From a virus: 29,975 nt of DNA. Positions 14,099 through 21,140 of the stretch are shown here, in pieces. The position numbers and the translations under genes are program-made. The notes under the pieces were generated by a model, which saw only the letters and a program-made list of their open reading frames with translations, was not told where the DNA came from and ran no database searches. The stretch is from positions 1 through 29,975 of the IMG/VR virus record IMGVR_UViG_3300000405_000026; one strand, 5' to 3'. Position 1 is the stretch's first letter. Every line of letters starts with the position of its first letter.

Positions 14099-16735
14099 TT
14101 AATAGTTCGCCCGATAAGGATTCCTGCGTTTCCGTTTCATTGCTTCGGCGATTTCTTCGTTCGCATAAATCAAATGCTGTAATCGGTTTACAATGCGGTC
14201 GTCTTTCAATTCGGCCTTGACAACTCCCCGAATAGCCGTTGCCATGACTTCATTTTGTTCACGCTCTTGCAGTTTCTTTTGCGCTTTTAAGGCTGGTATA
14301 ACGTGTTCAACGGACAAGTAGCGGTCAAAGTCACCATTAACCAACGCAGTAGTCGCGCCTGGATATTTGGCGTTCTCAAAGGCAGGTATAATTGCCTCCC
14401 CTTCATGCGCGTAGATTGGAATTGTGTCTTTGCCTTTCGGATTGCCATTCAACCCCAAGAAGTCGGTGCCCTTGTAAAACGACGGCACACTTTGAGATTG
14501 TATTGCTGCAACGTTTGCGAACGCTTGAACACCTATTGCAGCAGATGCGATGAGGTTTGCGGGAAACAATAGTTGAGGGTTTGCCATGACGTTGTTGATT
14601 GCCACAAACGCGCTTAAAAGAGCTTGAAACGCTGCCAATGCTTTGGCGTTCTCTGCGTTTTCTGAACCTATAGCTACTGCAAAAGCTGTGGCGGCCATAA
14701 GTAAATCACCTATGGCTTGCTGCGTTTGCATCTCTAGTTGCAATTTGTAATCCGCGTATCGTTGGTCAGCCTCTTGTTTTGCTAAAATCGAATCCGCTTG
14801 CAGCAACAGTTCTTCATCGTAGAATTTCTCCCAAACTTCCAACGCTCCTTGAGTCACCTTTTCGGCGTCTGAAATTATTGTATCAAAAGGATCGTTCGCA
14901 AAATTAAAATCACCTTCTAATGTAGGGTCAACCCCTGTTTCTTCAAGGCCGTTGCGGATTCTTAGTTGAGCATTTATCTCGGTTTGTATCCTTAATTCCT
15001 GCTCAGAAAGCCCCTTTTCAATGGTTTTAATTTGATTAATAACACCGATTCGTTGGGCGTTTAGGGTGTAAATTTCACCCATGGAAGTAGCATTTAAAAT
15101 TTGCTCATCTAAGGCTTTTATCTGCTCTTTTAATTCGAACAAAATAGCTGACTGATTTTCACCAAGCAATGTTTGCTTTAGCTCATCATTCAAAAGCTTA
15201 AGCTCAGAAAGCATTGTACTCAAATCTGCATTACCGGCTTGTACTGAACGCGCAAAGGCATCTGCTTCAAATGCGGCTGCTTTAAATGCCAATTGACCTT
15301 GCACAGTAATATTGCCTAAAAGCAGAGTTATTTTTTCAAAAGATGTAAGTGTTGATGTATCCAGCACTGTAGAAAGGTTTTGCACGTCCTTAGCAAACAA
15401 CGAAATGCCTGAAGAAGTATTTAACATTTTGCCGATTGTCACCGTTAAATTATCATAAGCAGATGATAATTGTTGTATGCTTGAGGCTTGATAATCCGTG
15501 CTATCAGATTGTTGATCAATAACCTTGTTAAGTGCCGTGGTTAATTGCGCAACCGAAGCCTGCTCGAGCGAAACATCGCCTAAAGCCTCCTTGAGTTCAA
15601 GTGCTGATATGCCTAAATCATCCAAAATCTTTGTCGATTTTCGGCCCAATCCAACCACTATTGAGTTGACCAAGGCATCAACTGTTTGACCTGTTTCACC
15701 CGCTCGTTGTGCCGCAAAAGCCAAGAGTCCAGAAAGCTCACTTATTGGAACACCTAAATTCTTCGCGTTAACCGCTGCTTTCATAAGCTCAACATCTGAA
15801 ATAGCGCCCCTCGTTGCAGAGCGTAGTTCCAAAATTGATTTTCCGGTTCTGTTAAAAGCAATTGTGATACCCGCCGCTGCGTCAGCCGCTATTATCGCCT
15901 CTTTTCCAAACGCTATAATTCGTTGCACTGAAAACGCAGCCGCAACCAACGGAATCAATCGACCCATTGCGCCGCCTAATTTTTCAGTTTCTTTGGTCTG
16001 ATTTTTTGTTTCTTTTATCTGATTTTTTAAGTTCGCAACAACCGCTTTTTGTTGTGTCTGCTCACTTTTTAATGCCTTCACGGATTGCGTTTGGTCCTTT
16101 ATGGCTGCATTAAGCTGATCCATTTGGGCCTTTATTCGAAACCCGGCACCACTCCCCTTGTTCCCTAACTGTTCGTATCGCTGCTGAAGCGTAAGAAGTT
16201 CCTTTTTAAACTCATTAGTAATTTGCTCCTGTTCACGAAGGGTGTTTGATATTTGGGTTAATTTTGCTTCGGCTGTGATTAGTTTTTGTCCAGCTGTTTC
16301 ATAGGCCTTTCCAATATCTTCACCCGCTTTTTTACCCTGCGTCCCTGTATCAACTATCGCTCTACCAGTTTCTTTCGCTTTATCGGTTGTATCATCAAAC
16401 GCTTTTCCAGTATCAACGACAGCTTTTCCGGTATCAACAACCGCACGTCCTGCGCCGTCAATAGCTTTTTCTGTTTGTTTTGCTTTGTCAGTTGTTTTAT
16501 CTAAGGCAACACCAGCGCGATCAAAATCCCGACCCATTTTATTCGCGGAATCTGAAGCTTTGTCAATCGCTTTTTCAGTCTCTTTGGCGGCCTTTTGTAC
16601 CTCGTCAAATCCCTTTTTGCCGTCAATATTGATAACGGCTTTTCGATTTGTTTCTACAAGTAATGCGTTAACCTGCTTTAGCTTCGCATCAATATCATCA
16701 ATGTTTGCCCTTATTTCCAGAATTTCCACTGCCAT
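14099..16735 (-). CDS. Tail tape measure protein
   Basis: The 878-aa product sets tail length and is thought to be threaded inside the tube. The N-terminal 260 residues are helical coiled coil (MAVEILEIRANIDDIDAKLKQVNALLVETN...), including a run of 7-residue repeats at about 95-136 (TGKAVVD, TGKAFDD, TGRAIVD), encoded by 21-base near-repeats (16328-16453). A hydrophobic segment follows (GRLIPLVAAAFSVQRIIAFG, about 262-282), then a conserved central region (GKSILELRSATRGAIS ... QTVDALVNSIVVGLGRKS). A second hydrophobic region is near 690-770 (MAATAFAVAIGS and NLIASAAIGVQAFANVAAI). The start overlaps the frameshifted chaperone frame by 38 bases, as in lambda-like tail operons. It is the longest gene in the window, as expected for a siphovirus. 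Confidence 0.9.
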   Translation of the reverse strand: MAVEILEIRANIDDIDAKLKQVNALLVETNRKAVINIDGKKGFDEVQKAAKETEKAIDKASDSANKMGRDFDRAGVALDKTTDKAKQTEKAIDGAGRAVVDTGKAVVDTGKAFDDTTDKAKETGRAIVDTGTQGKKAGEDIGKAYETAGQKLITAEAKLTQISNTLREQEQITNEFKKELLTLQQRYEQLGNKGSGAGFRIKAQMDQLNAAIKDQTQSVKALKSEQTQQKAVVANLKNQIKETKNQTKETEKLGGAMGRLIPLVAAAFSVQRIIAFGKEAIIAADAAAGITIAFNRTGKSILELRSATRGAISDVELMKAAVNAKNLGVPISELSGLLAFAAQRAGETGQTVDALVNSIVVGLGRKSTKILDDLGISALELKEALGDVSLEQASVAQLTTALNKVIDQQSDSTDYQASSIQQLSSAYDNLTVTIGKMLNTSSGISLFAKDVQNLSTVLDTSTLTSFEKITLLLGNITVQGQLAFKAAAFEADAFARSVQAGNADLSTMLSELKLLNDELKQTLLGENQSAILFELKEQIKALDEQILNATSMGEIYTLNAQRIGVINQIKTIEKGLSEQELRIQTEINAQLRIRNGLEETGVDPTLEGDFNFANDPFDTIISDAEKVTQGALEVWEKFYDEELLLQADSILAKQEADQRYADYKLQLEMQTQQAIGDLLMAATAFAVAIGSENAENAKALAAFQALLSAFVAINNVMANPQLLFPANLIASAAIGVQAFANVAAIQSQSVPSFYKGTDFLGLNGNPKGKDTIPIYAHEGEAIIPAFENAKYPGATTALVNGDFDRYLSVEHVIPALKAQKKLQEREQNEVMATAIRGVVKAELKDDRIVNRLQHLIYANEEIAEAMKRKRRNPYRANY

Positions 16736-16982
16736 CGGTGCGCTTTTTAGGTTTGTTTTTCAGGCAGAAAACCTTGACCAATTCCACATAATGCGCCGTT
16801 GGCTTTTGCAGGGCATCAAGTCCACCGGTGACGAAGGTAATCATTTCGAGTTGGTCGCGCTCTGTTTTTGCTGCTCGTGATCGGATATTATTTTGATCCG
16901 TTCCATCTCTTTTCGCTGGTCGAATATCCATGCCTTTGAAAGCATGCTCAAGCTCTCTTCTGTACCAGTTAACCAGGGCCAC
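16698..16982 (-). CDS. Tail assembly chaperone C-terminal extension (reached by -1 frameshift)
   Basis: This frame has only a GTG at 16982 as its own start, but it is open upstream through the T9 tract at 17015-17007 without a stop. A ribosome slipping back one base there would make a 265-aa protein: the first 162 residues of the short form plus 103 from this frame (FEVTGHDKVVALVNWYRREL...). The extension is basic with a GSGNSGNKGKH end and runs 38 bases into the tape measure gene. In lambda the corresponding T domain binds the tape measure protein. Independent translation from the GTG is the alternative but has no visible start signal. Confidence 0.6.
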   Translation of the reverse strand: MALVNWYRRELEHAFKGMDIRPAKRDGTDQNNIRSRAAKTERDQLEMITFVTGGLDALQKPTAHYVELVKVFCLKNKPKKRTDGSGNSGNKGKH

Positions 16983-17494
16983 AACTTTATCATGACCGGT
17001 GACTTCAAAAAAAAAGAGTTTCCTTTGGCGGCTTCGGCGCGGAAAACCCCCATTTTTTGGTCAAAAGTTCTTTGATTAAAAGTGTCTGGAGATTCATCTT
17101 CACGGACAATGATTAATGCCGCAATGTTATAAAACGTTTCTTCAGGGGTTACATACTCTTCGCGGAATAGCAATTCACTGCACAGGTGGGCTATCTTAGA
17201 ATGAGCCTCTACACGCTTCTTTTGCTCGGATTGATTTGGAATATCAAGATTGAATTTCGCTATGTTTTCGGCTATGTTTCGCAGTGATTTTGGTGCAATT
17301 TTAGCCGCGTCAAATTCCAAAAATGTGAGCAATTTTACATTTCTGACAAGTGGTATTTGAGTTAAATCCTGCCATGAGTAGTATCTATTGCCGTCGGAAT
17401 CAACAAAAACGAAGTCCAAATCTTTTACGGATTGCGGCTTGTTTCTCTCTGAAATCAGTTGCTTTGCAGCGAGTTTGCGGATGAAATTAAGCAT
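16841..17494 (-). CDS. Tail assembly chaperone, short (zero-frame) form
   Basis: I take the ATG at 17494 as start; it overlaps the upstream stop by 8 bases, while a longer reading would need a TTG at 17503. The 217-aa protein begins MLNFIRKLAAKQLISERNKPQ and has the segment KLLTFLEFDAAKIAPKSLRNIAENI. Near residue 160 it runs through a T9 tract (NSFFLKSP) and ends in a polar tail (DHEQQKQSATNSK). It lies directly before the tape measure gene, where siphoviruses keep the pair of overlapping chaperone frames (G and GT in lambda). Assignment is by position, overlapping frames and slippery site, as sequence is rarely conserved in this family. These proteins coat the tape measure during tail assembly and are absent from mature virions. 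Confidence 0.65.
   Translation of the reverse strand: MLNFIRKLAAKQLISERNKPQSVKDLDFVFVDSDGNRYYSWQDLTQIPLVRNVKLLTFLEFDAAKIAPKSLRNIAENIAKFNLDIPNQSEQKKRVEAHSKIAHLCSELLFREEYVTPEETFYNIAALIIVREDESPDTFNQRTFDQKMGVFRAEAAKGNSFFLKSPVMIKLWPWLTGTEESLSMLSKAWIFDQRKEMERIKIISDHEQQKQSATNSK
17006..17015 (-). promoter_or_regulatory. Programmed -1 ribosomal frameshift site
   Basis: On the minus strand the zero frame reads AAC TCT TTT TTT TTG AAG. The heptamer T TTT TTT (and overlapping T TTT TTG) fits X XXY YYZ, letting both tRNAs re-pair after a one-base slip. The -1 frame continues 103 codons to 16698. Codon phase, overlap and position before the tape measure gene agree with tail-chaperone recoding. Confidence 0.65.
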
Positions 17495-17840
17495 TCCGAT
17501 CAATGGCTTTTACGATGTGATTTATCAACCAAATAGCCCCAGCACACACGACGCAGAAAACTATCCAATGCCGCCATGAATCACCTTGTAGCAATAGCCA
17601 ATAGTACACCGTACCCCAAAAACTAGACATACAAACATTGCAATATATCGTAGGTTTCAAGATGAATTTTTGCCATAAAGGGCGGTCAGTCCAATCATAA
17701 GATTCGCCCTTTGGTTGCCTGTGATTGTAAAAGCGTTCCTTGCTGTTTTCATCACCAAAGAACTCAAAGTACCCGTCAATGACCACGGACACACCAAAAA
17801 CGAACGCGATCAGCCCTAAAAGGGAAATTACTATTGTCAT
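17487..17840 (-). CDS. Membrane protein with CxxC motif (DUF1360-like)
   Basis: The 117-aa protein has an N-terminal hydrophobic segment (VISLLGLIAFVFGVSVVI) and a second hydrophobic region in the C-terminal third (WIVFCVVCAGAIWLINHIV). Between them KPTIYCNVCMSSFWGTVYYW carries a C-x-x-C pair followed by SSFWGT. That last pattern recalls the DUF1360 type of small membrane proteins in phages, but I offer it tentatively. The start overlaps the stop of the FISUMP gene as ATGA. It lies just before the chaperone gene, so it is probably co-translated with structural genes. Function unknown. Confidence 0.6.
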   Translation of the reverse strand: MTIVISLLGLIAFVFGVSVVIDGYFEFFGDENSKERFYNHRQPKGESYDWTDRPLWQKFILKPTIYCNVCMSSFWGTVYYWLLLQGDSWRHWIVFCVVCAGAIWLINHIVKAIDRNA

Positions 17841-18565
17841 ATTGGAAGACTTGAATCACCGTTTACGTATGCCCATGCACCCGTGGTTAATGCGGCCCAT
17901 GTAGCGTTATCTTGCCCTGTTGGAATGCTGTCACCGTTATTGTATTTCGTTGTTCTGAGCGATTGTTGTAGCCAATACTGCGAACCTATTTGCACCCACG
18001 TGTAAAGATTTCCATCGGCATCGGTGACGGTGGGTGTTGGGGGTAGGGAATCAGAAACACCGCGAATTGATCTGCCGTAACCTCTAGCTACAAAAAATGA
18101 GTTTGTAAAAAATTGAGCGGTATCAGCGGCTATACCCCATAAAACAGTATTTCCAACACTGTCTGAACTCAATAAATCAATTCCATATCCAAGATTGGTA
18201 AAAGCTCCATTAAACCCCCTTACACCTGATGGGAATGCTCTAAATTCAAAATCATCCGTTGCCCCTGCATTTGGAGTATCCCATCTTGGTTGCGCTGTTG
18301 GCGAAGTCCGGGTAGATTTCATTTTACCACCCGCAACCGCAGTGCCGCCTAAAAATGTCCTTAGTGACGTGTAGTCCGCATTAGTCGGCACCCGAAACCC
18401 ACTCGGAGCAACACCCCTTGCATCAGTTGCTGCGTACCAATTATAGAGCAATCCGTAACCAAGGGCAATTGAAGGCGGTGGAGTTGGCCCACCCCCCTGT
18501 GGCTTATTCCAAAACCTCTTTTTCACCCATGAACCGTGACATGACCTAATTTTATCGCATTTCAT
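17837..18565 (-). CDS. FISUMP-domain protein, circularly permuted
   Basis: The 242-aa protein carries Fibrobacter succinogenes major paralogous domain (FISUMP) motifs. GYGLLYNWYAATDARGVAPS, then GFRVPTNADYTSLRTFLGG, GGKMKSTR, PNAGATDDFEFRAFPSGVR and a GRSIRGVSD end occupy about 36-170. A Pro/Thr linker (about 171-178) leads to DADGNLYTWVQIGSQYWLQQ and a SLRTTKYNNGDSIPTG block ending AWAYVNGD. In the usual FISUMP order the DGN..Y..V.IG.Q.W block comes first and the YG.LYNWYA block second, so the two halves are swapped here. The domain is secreted or surface-exposed in Bacteroidota and in phages probably decorates the virion or binds the host. Both ends are coupled by ATGA overlaps. No signal peptide is seen, as expected for a virion protein. 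Confidence 0.75.
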   Translation of the reverse strand: MKCDKIRSCHGSWVKKRFWNKPQGGGPTPPPSIALGYGLLYNWYAATDARGVAPSGFRVPTNADYTSLRTFLGGTAVAGGKMKSTRTSPTAQPRWDTPNAGATDDFEFRAFPSGVRGFNGAFTNLGYGIDLLSSDSVGNTVLWGIAADTAQFFTNSFFVARGYGRSIRGVSDSLPPTPTVTDADGNLYTWVQIGSQYWLQQSLRTTKYNNGDSIPTGQDNATWAALTTGAWAYVNGDSSLPI

Positions 18566-18765
18566 ACAACCGAAAATATGTACAAGTTACCTGCAAAATT
18601 AAATGTGTATGTACCGATTAAAAGCAAGCCAAAAACGCCATTCGGAAATGTGCATTCCCAATTTGTCACAGTGTTATGAAGCAATAAATCCGATTCAAAT
18701 CCGTCAATTATAACAGGTTCACAGGAATCAAATTCACCTAAATCAATGGCTTCGCAAATCGGCAT
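18562..18765 (-). CDS. Small acidic hypothetical protein
   Basis: The 67-aa protein starts MPICEAIDLGEFDSCEPVII and ends in hydrophobic strands (GVFGLLLIGTYTFNFAGNLYIFSVV). The alternating pattern reads more like a beta sheet than a membrane helix. Its stop overlaps the FISUMP start as ATGA, so the two are coupled and may form one virion module. The family is not recognised. The 9-base gap upstream holds no obvious signal. Confidence 0.55.
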   Translation of the reverse strand: MPICEAIDLGEFDSCEPVIIDGFESDLLLHNTVTNWECTFPNGVFGLLLIGTYTFNFAGNLYIFSVV

Positions 18766-18774
18766 GGGTCAAAT

Positions 18775-19209
18775 TTAATCTTTTTCGTTAAAAATTCCCT
18801 GCAAATCCTCGATTGACTTTGTGATTTTCTCAGATTGATCGTTGTTGAACTGGATTTTGCTCTGTCTATTTTCAATCAACCGCCTCTTAATTTCAAACAG
18901 AATGGCGTTTTGCTGCTCGTGGTCGCTGTACAAAATCAAGTCCTGAACGATTTTATCAATCTCAAATTTGTGGGTCATAAGCGGGTTATTGCTCATGCCG
19001 TCAATCATTTCTTGGTTTTTCTTGGCTACCTTTTGGGTAATTCGATCGAAGATTTTTGCTTTGTCGTCAGGCATAACATGGTTTTGTTTGCCTATTTCGG
19101 TAAAGCAATTTGCTAAGATTTTTGCTTTGTCTTTGGTCATTTCTGGTGAGGTTGATTTTGCAATATTTCTATATAGCTCGTTAGGAAATTGATGTAATTC
19201 GTTTTTCAT
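18775..19209 (-). CDS. Hypothetical helical protein
   Basis: I chose the ATG at 19209 because the phage's usual leader (AACCTAAACCAACAGAA) stands directly before it; a start at 19230 would lie inside that leader. The 144-aa protein (MKNELHQFPNELYRNIAKST...) is almost all helix and charged (KAKILANCFTEIGKQN, KKNQEMIDGM, then KIVQDLILYSDHEQQNAILFEIK). It has no membrane segment. It follows the replication-type genes on the same strand and may belong with them, but nothing in it identifies a role. Confidence 0.6.
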   Translation of the reverse strand: MKNELHQFPNELYRNIAKSTSPEMTKDKAKILANCFTEIGKQNHVMPDDKAKIFDRITQKVAKKNQEMIDGMSNNPLMTHKFEIDKIVQDLILYSDHEQQNAILFEIKRRLIENRQSKIQFNNDQSEKITKSIEDLQGIFNEKD

Positions 19210-19272
19210 TTCTGTTGGTTTAGGTTTCAAATTTAAGGCTTTGATAGGTTGGTTTTAATGAATTAACAAAAT

Positions 19273-19707
19273 TTAGGAATCCTTCAAAGTATAAAATTGG
19301 GCTTCGCCATGCACCCTCTCAAACACCTCCAAAAGGCCCCGGTTCTTTTCGTGAACAATTTCTAGGGCCTCTGAATAGGGGTAAATTCGATTCTTAGGCC
19401 GAAATTTCAGCACTTGGGCAATTGTTAAGGTATTGTACTGGCAGCTGTCCACGACCCCTATAAAAACGGCCTTACAATCGTTTTCAGTTAATCCGTTTCT
19501 CACAAGGGCCTCGGTCAAAGTTTTAAAAAACGCTTTCTCCATTCGCGGAAAAGCCGTTTCAAGTTTTGCAATCATCACGCTGACAGTTGAATAACTTGCT
19601 TGTTCGGCGCCATCAACCAGGCATAATTCACCCTGAAAATTCCTAACCACTGGCTGAATTTCGGGCGCACATTTCGTTAAATTCTGATTCTGAGATAATT
19701 GGTTCAT
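19273..19707 (-). CDS. Hypothetical protein coupled to the replisome organizer
   Basis: The 144-aa protein contains VSVMIAKLETAFPRMEKAFFKTL, then SCQYNTLTIAQVLKFRPKNR and IYPYSEALEIVHEKNRG. That pattern accompanies DUF6291-type replication proteins in Bacteroidota phages as I recall it. No catalytic motif is visible; the fold looks mainly helical. Its start lies 65 bases inside the preceding gene, a long but uninterrupted overlap, so translation is probably coupled. It is likely a replication accessory protein, inferred from neighbourhood. Confidence 0.6.
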   Translation of the reverse strand: MNQLSQNQNLTKCAPEIQPVVRNFQGELCLVDGAEQASYSTVSVMIAKLETAFPRMEKAFFKTLTEALVRNGLTENDCKAVFIGVVDSCQYNTLTIAQVLKFRPKNRIYPYSEALEIVHEKNRGLLEVFERVHGEAQFYTLKDS

Positions 19708-20443
19708 TCTTTCTAAATTTTGAATTTGTGGATTTTAAATGTTCGGCAAAGACTATGAAAAACTGAACGCCGTCTTTGTTTTTAGCCCTGAGTTTGGTTA
19801 ATGACAAAAAGTTTTTAGCCCAAAATGAGTCAGCGCGAATGTGTTTTACGACCTCAAAAATGACTTCAAACGGGTGCCCATCGATTCGATTCAAATCATC
19901 AACGGTTTTTAACCAGTCGTTTTTTTGCTTTTCGGTTTTAGGGTGTAAATGCGAATCGAAAGATTTTAAGATTTCAGAAAAGCAATTTTGAACATCTGCT
20001 GTGAAAATTTTTATTTTCGCAGAAGTACTATCATCTTTTTTTTCTTTATCCCTTTCTCTTACTCTATCTCTTACACTAACACTTACTCTAACGGGTTTTT
20101 CTGGGTTATTAAAAAACCCACTGGGTTCTTTTGGGTTTTCAAATAAAGCGTTCGGTTTATTTGGGTTTGGTTCGCTTTCGGTCGCTTTTTTTGGTCTACC
20201 ACCTTTACTTCCATTGTAACTATTTGTCTTAGACTTGCTTTCCCATTTTTTCAAATCCCTTTTTAAGGTGGTTTTGATGGGTTCAAAAAGCAATTCAGTC
20301 AGCCGATCAGGTGGTTCTGGACTTAAATCATTGACATAGGAAAATAGCATTTTCATCAATTTCCCAGCCTCTTCATCCGTTAATTTGGACATAGTGAGAT
20401 GCCAATCGCAATAAGCGGTGAATGATTTTTTGCCTTCTGCCAT
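19643..20443 (-). CDS. DUF6291-like phage replisome organizer
   Basis: The 266-aa protein has an N-terminal domain (1-75, KKSFTAYCDWHLTMSKLTDEEAGKLMKMLF ... LFEPIKTTLKRDLKKWE, given in parts) matching the DUF6291 pattern. A long low-complexity linker (about 76-138) follows, with repeated N-P-x-x-P units (NPNKP, NPKEP, NPEKP) and alternating Val/Arg/Asp-Arg residues. The C-terminal helical domain (about 145-235) ends WAKNFLSLTKLRAKNKDG, like the C-terminal part of phage replisome organizers. Such proteins bind origin DNA and recruit the helicase. DnaB is encoded on the other strand at 1616. The linker is encoded by short tandem near-repeats, so its length may vary between relatives. Confidence 0.7.
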   Translation of the reverse strand: MAEGKKSFTAYCDWHLTMSKLTDEEAGKLMKMLFSYVNDLSPEPPDRLTELLFEPIKTTLKRDLKKWESKSKTNSYNGSKGGRPKKATESEPNPNKPNALFENPKEPSGFFNNPEKPVRVSVSVRDRVRERDKEKKDDSTSAKIKIFTADVQNCFSEILKSFDSHLHPKTEKQKNDWLKTVDDLNRIDGHPFEVIFEVVKHIRADSFWAKNFLSLTKLRAKNKDGVQFFIVFAEHLKSTNSKFRKNEPIISESEFNEMCARNSASG

Positions 20444-20476
20444 GTTTAATGCTTTAAAATAAATGAGATTGGAAAA

Positions 20477-20620
20477 TTACGCTTCGATCAGATGCAGTGA
20501 CCCGATTTTGCGAAACTTAACTTTGCCTTTTTTAATGCGTGAATAAACGGCTTGAACGCTGATATTTTGATCTTTAGCGTATTGCTTCACCGTTAATACT
20601 GAAATAGGGATTGATTCCAT
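20477..20620 (-). CDS. 47-aa HTH DNA-binding protein (excisionase/MerR-like)
   Basis: A short gene starts at 20620 and ends 33 bases before the replisome organizer. The product reads MESIPISVLTVKQYAKDQN, then ISVQAVYSRIKKGKVKFRK ending IGSLHLIEA. This is the winged-helix pattern of small HTH_17/excisionase-like proteins: first helix with V-K-Q-Y-A, second with V-Q-A-V-Y-S-R-I, then a basic wing. It is probably a regulator of the divergent promoters in front of it, or an architectural factor. The TAAGTTTG promoter box just upstream supports the start. Confidence 0.75.
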   Translation of the reverse strand: MESIPISVLTVKQYAKDQNISVQAVYSRIKKGKVKFRKIGSLHLIEA

Positions 20621-20636
20621 TGTAGATTTATTTGGG

Positions 20637-20644
20637 CAAACTTA
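20637..20644 (-). promoter_or_regulatory. Promoter box for the minus-strand replication/tail unit
   Basis: TAAGTTTG on the minus strand (20644-20637) matches the Bacteroidota -7 consensus TAnnTTTG; ATTG strings lie 16 and 22 bases further upstream at about the -33 region. It precedes the HTH gene start (20620) by 16 bases. Confidence 0.5.
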
Positions 20645-20726
20645 GGTAAAAACTTTAAACCAATCACAATTTTAAAATATTTAATCTTTTAACAGTTTTT
20701 GGCTTTTAGATTTGGAGCGCCCGACG

Positions 20727-20734
20727 TATATTTG
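20727..20734 (+). promoter_or_regulatory. Promoter box for the plus-strand recombination unit
   Basis: TATATTTG matches TAnnTTTG exactly, and the ATG at 20756 follows 21 bases later, giving a short leader. The -33 element is poor (TTTG only 12 bases upstream). With the minus-strand box at 20637 it forms a divergent promoter region; the bases between are very AT-rich (20660-20700) and could also hold operators for the neighbouring HTH protein. Confidence 0.5.
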
Positions 20735-20755
20735 CTTAAACGAAATACAACCGAA

Positions 20756-21121
20756 ATGATCACAGACAAATTAAAGGCGCTTGTAAAAGAAGAAGCTGAA
20801 AAGCTGAAAATTCACGCTACCCCAGAAGAACTGGAAAGGTTAGATTTTAAGAAACTATCCCCTTGGTTTGATAATCTTTGCCCTTACGGGCAAATGACAG
20901 GTAGTTGTTATTCACCCAGAGCCGAAGAATTACTTAATAAGTGCGCGCATGCATATTCAATAGGACTCAGCGAATTTGCCCAAGCGAACAGGAAAACATT
21001 TACAGAAGGCAGTAACCGAACGCACTATTCACCAATTGAATTTTACATAGGCTTGGTTCACGCAAACCCCGAAGCCCTTATCGACTTTCTAAAAGGCAAA
21101 TCACAAACCCTAAATCTTTAA
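20756..21121 (+). CDS. Hypothetical protein heading the recombination unit
   Basis: I place the start at the ATG at 20756 because the promoter box lies at 20727-20734; a longer frame from a TTG at 20699 would include the promoter. The 121-aa product (MITDKLKALVKEEAEKLKIHATPEELERLDF...) is helical with an aromatic/Cys patch (SPWFDNLCPYGQMTGSCYSPRA). It then reads GLSEFAQANRKTFTEGSN and FYIGLVHANPEALIDFLKG. No known motif. As the first gene of an early-type unit it may regulate or counter host functions, but this is speculation. Confidence 0.65.
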   Translation: MITDKLKALVKEEAEKLKIHATPEELERLDFKKLSPWFDNLCPYGQMTGSCYSPRAEELLNKCAHAYSIGLSEFAQANRKTFTEGSNRTHYSPIEFYIGLVHANPEALIDFLKGKSQTLNL

Positions 21122-21140
21122 CCCAAATAACACAAACCAA

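Noticed and set aside
17837-18565. Diversity-generating retroelement target in the FISUMP protein
   Set aside because: No reverse transcriptase, no template/variable repeat pair and no adenine-biased variable region are visible in the window.
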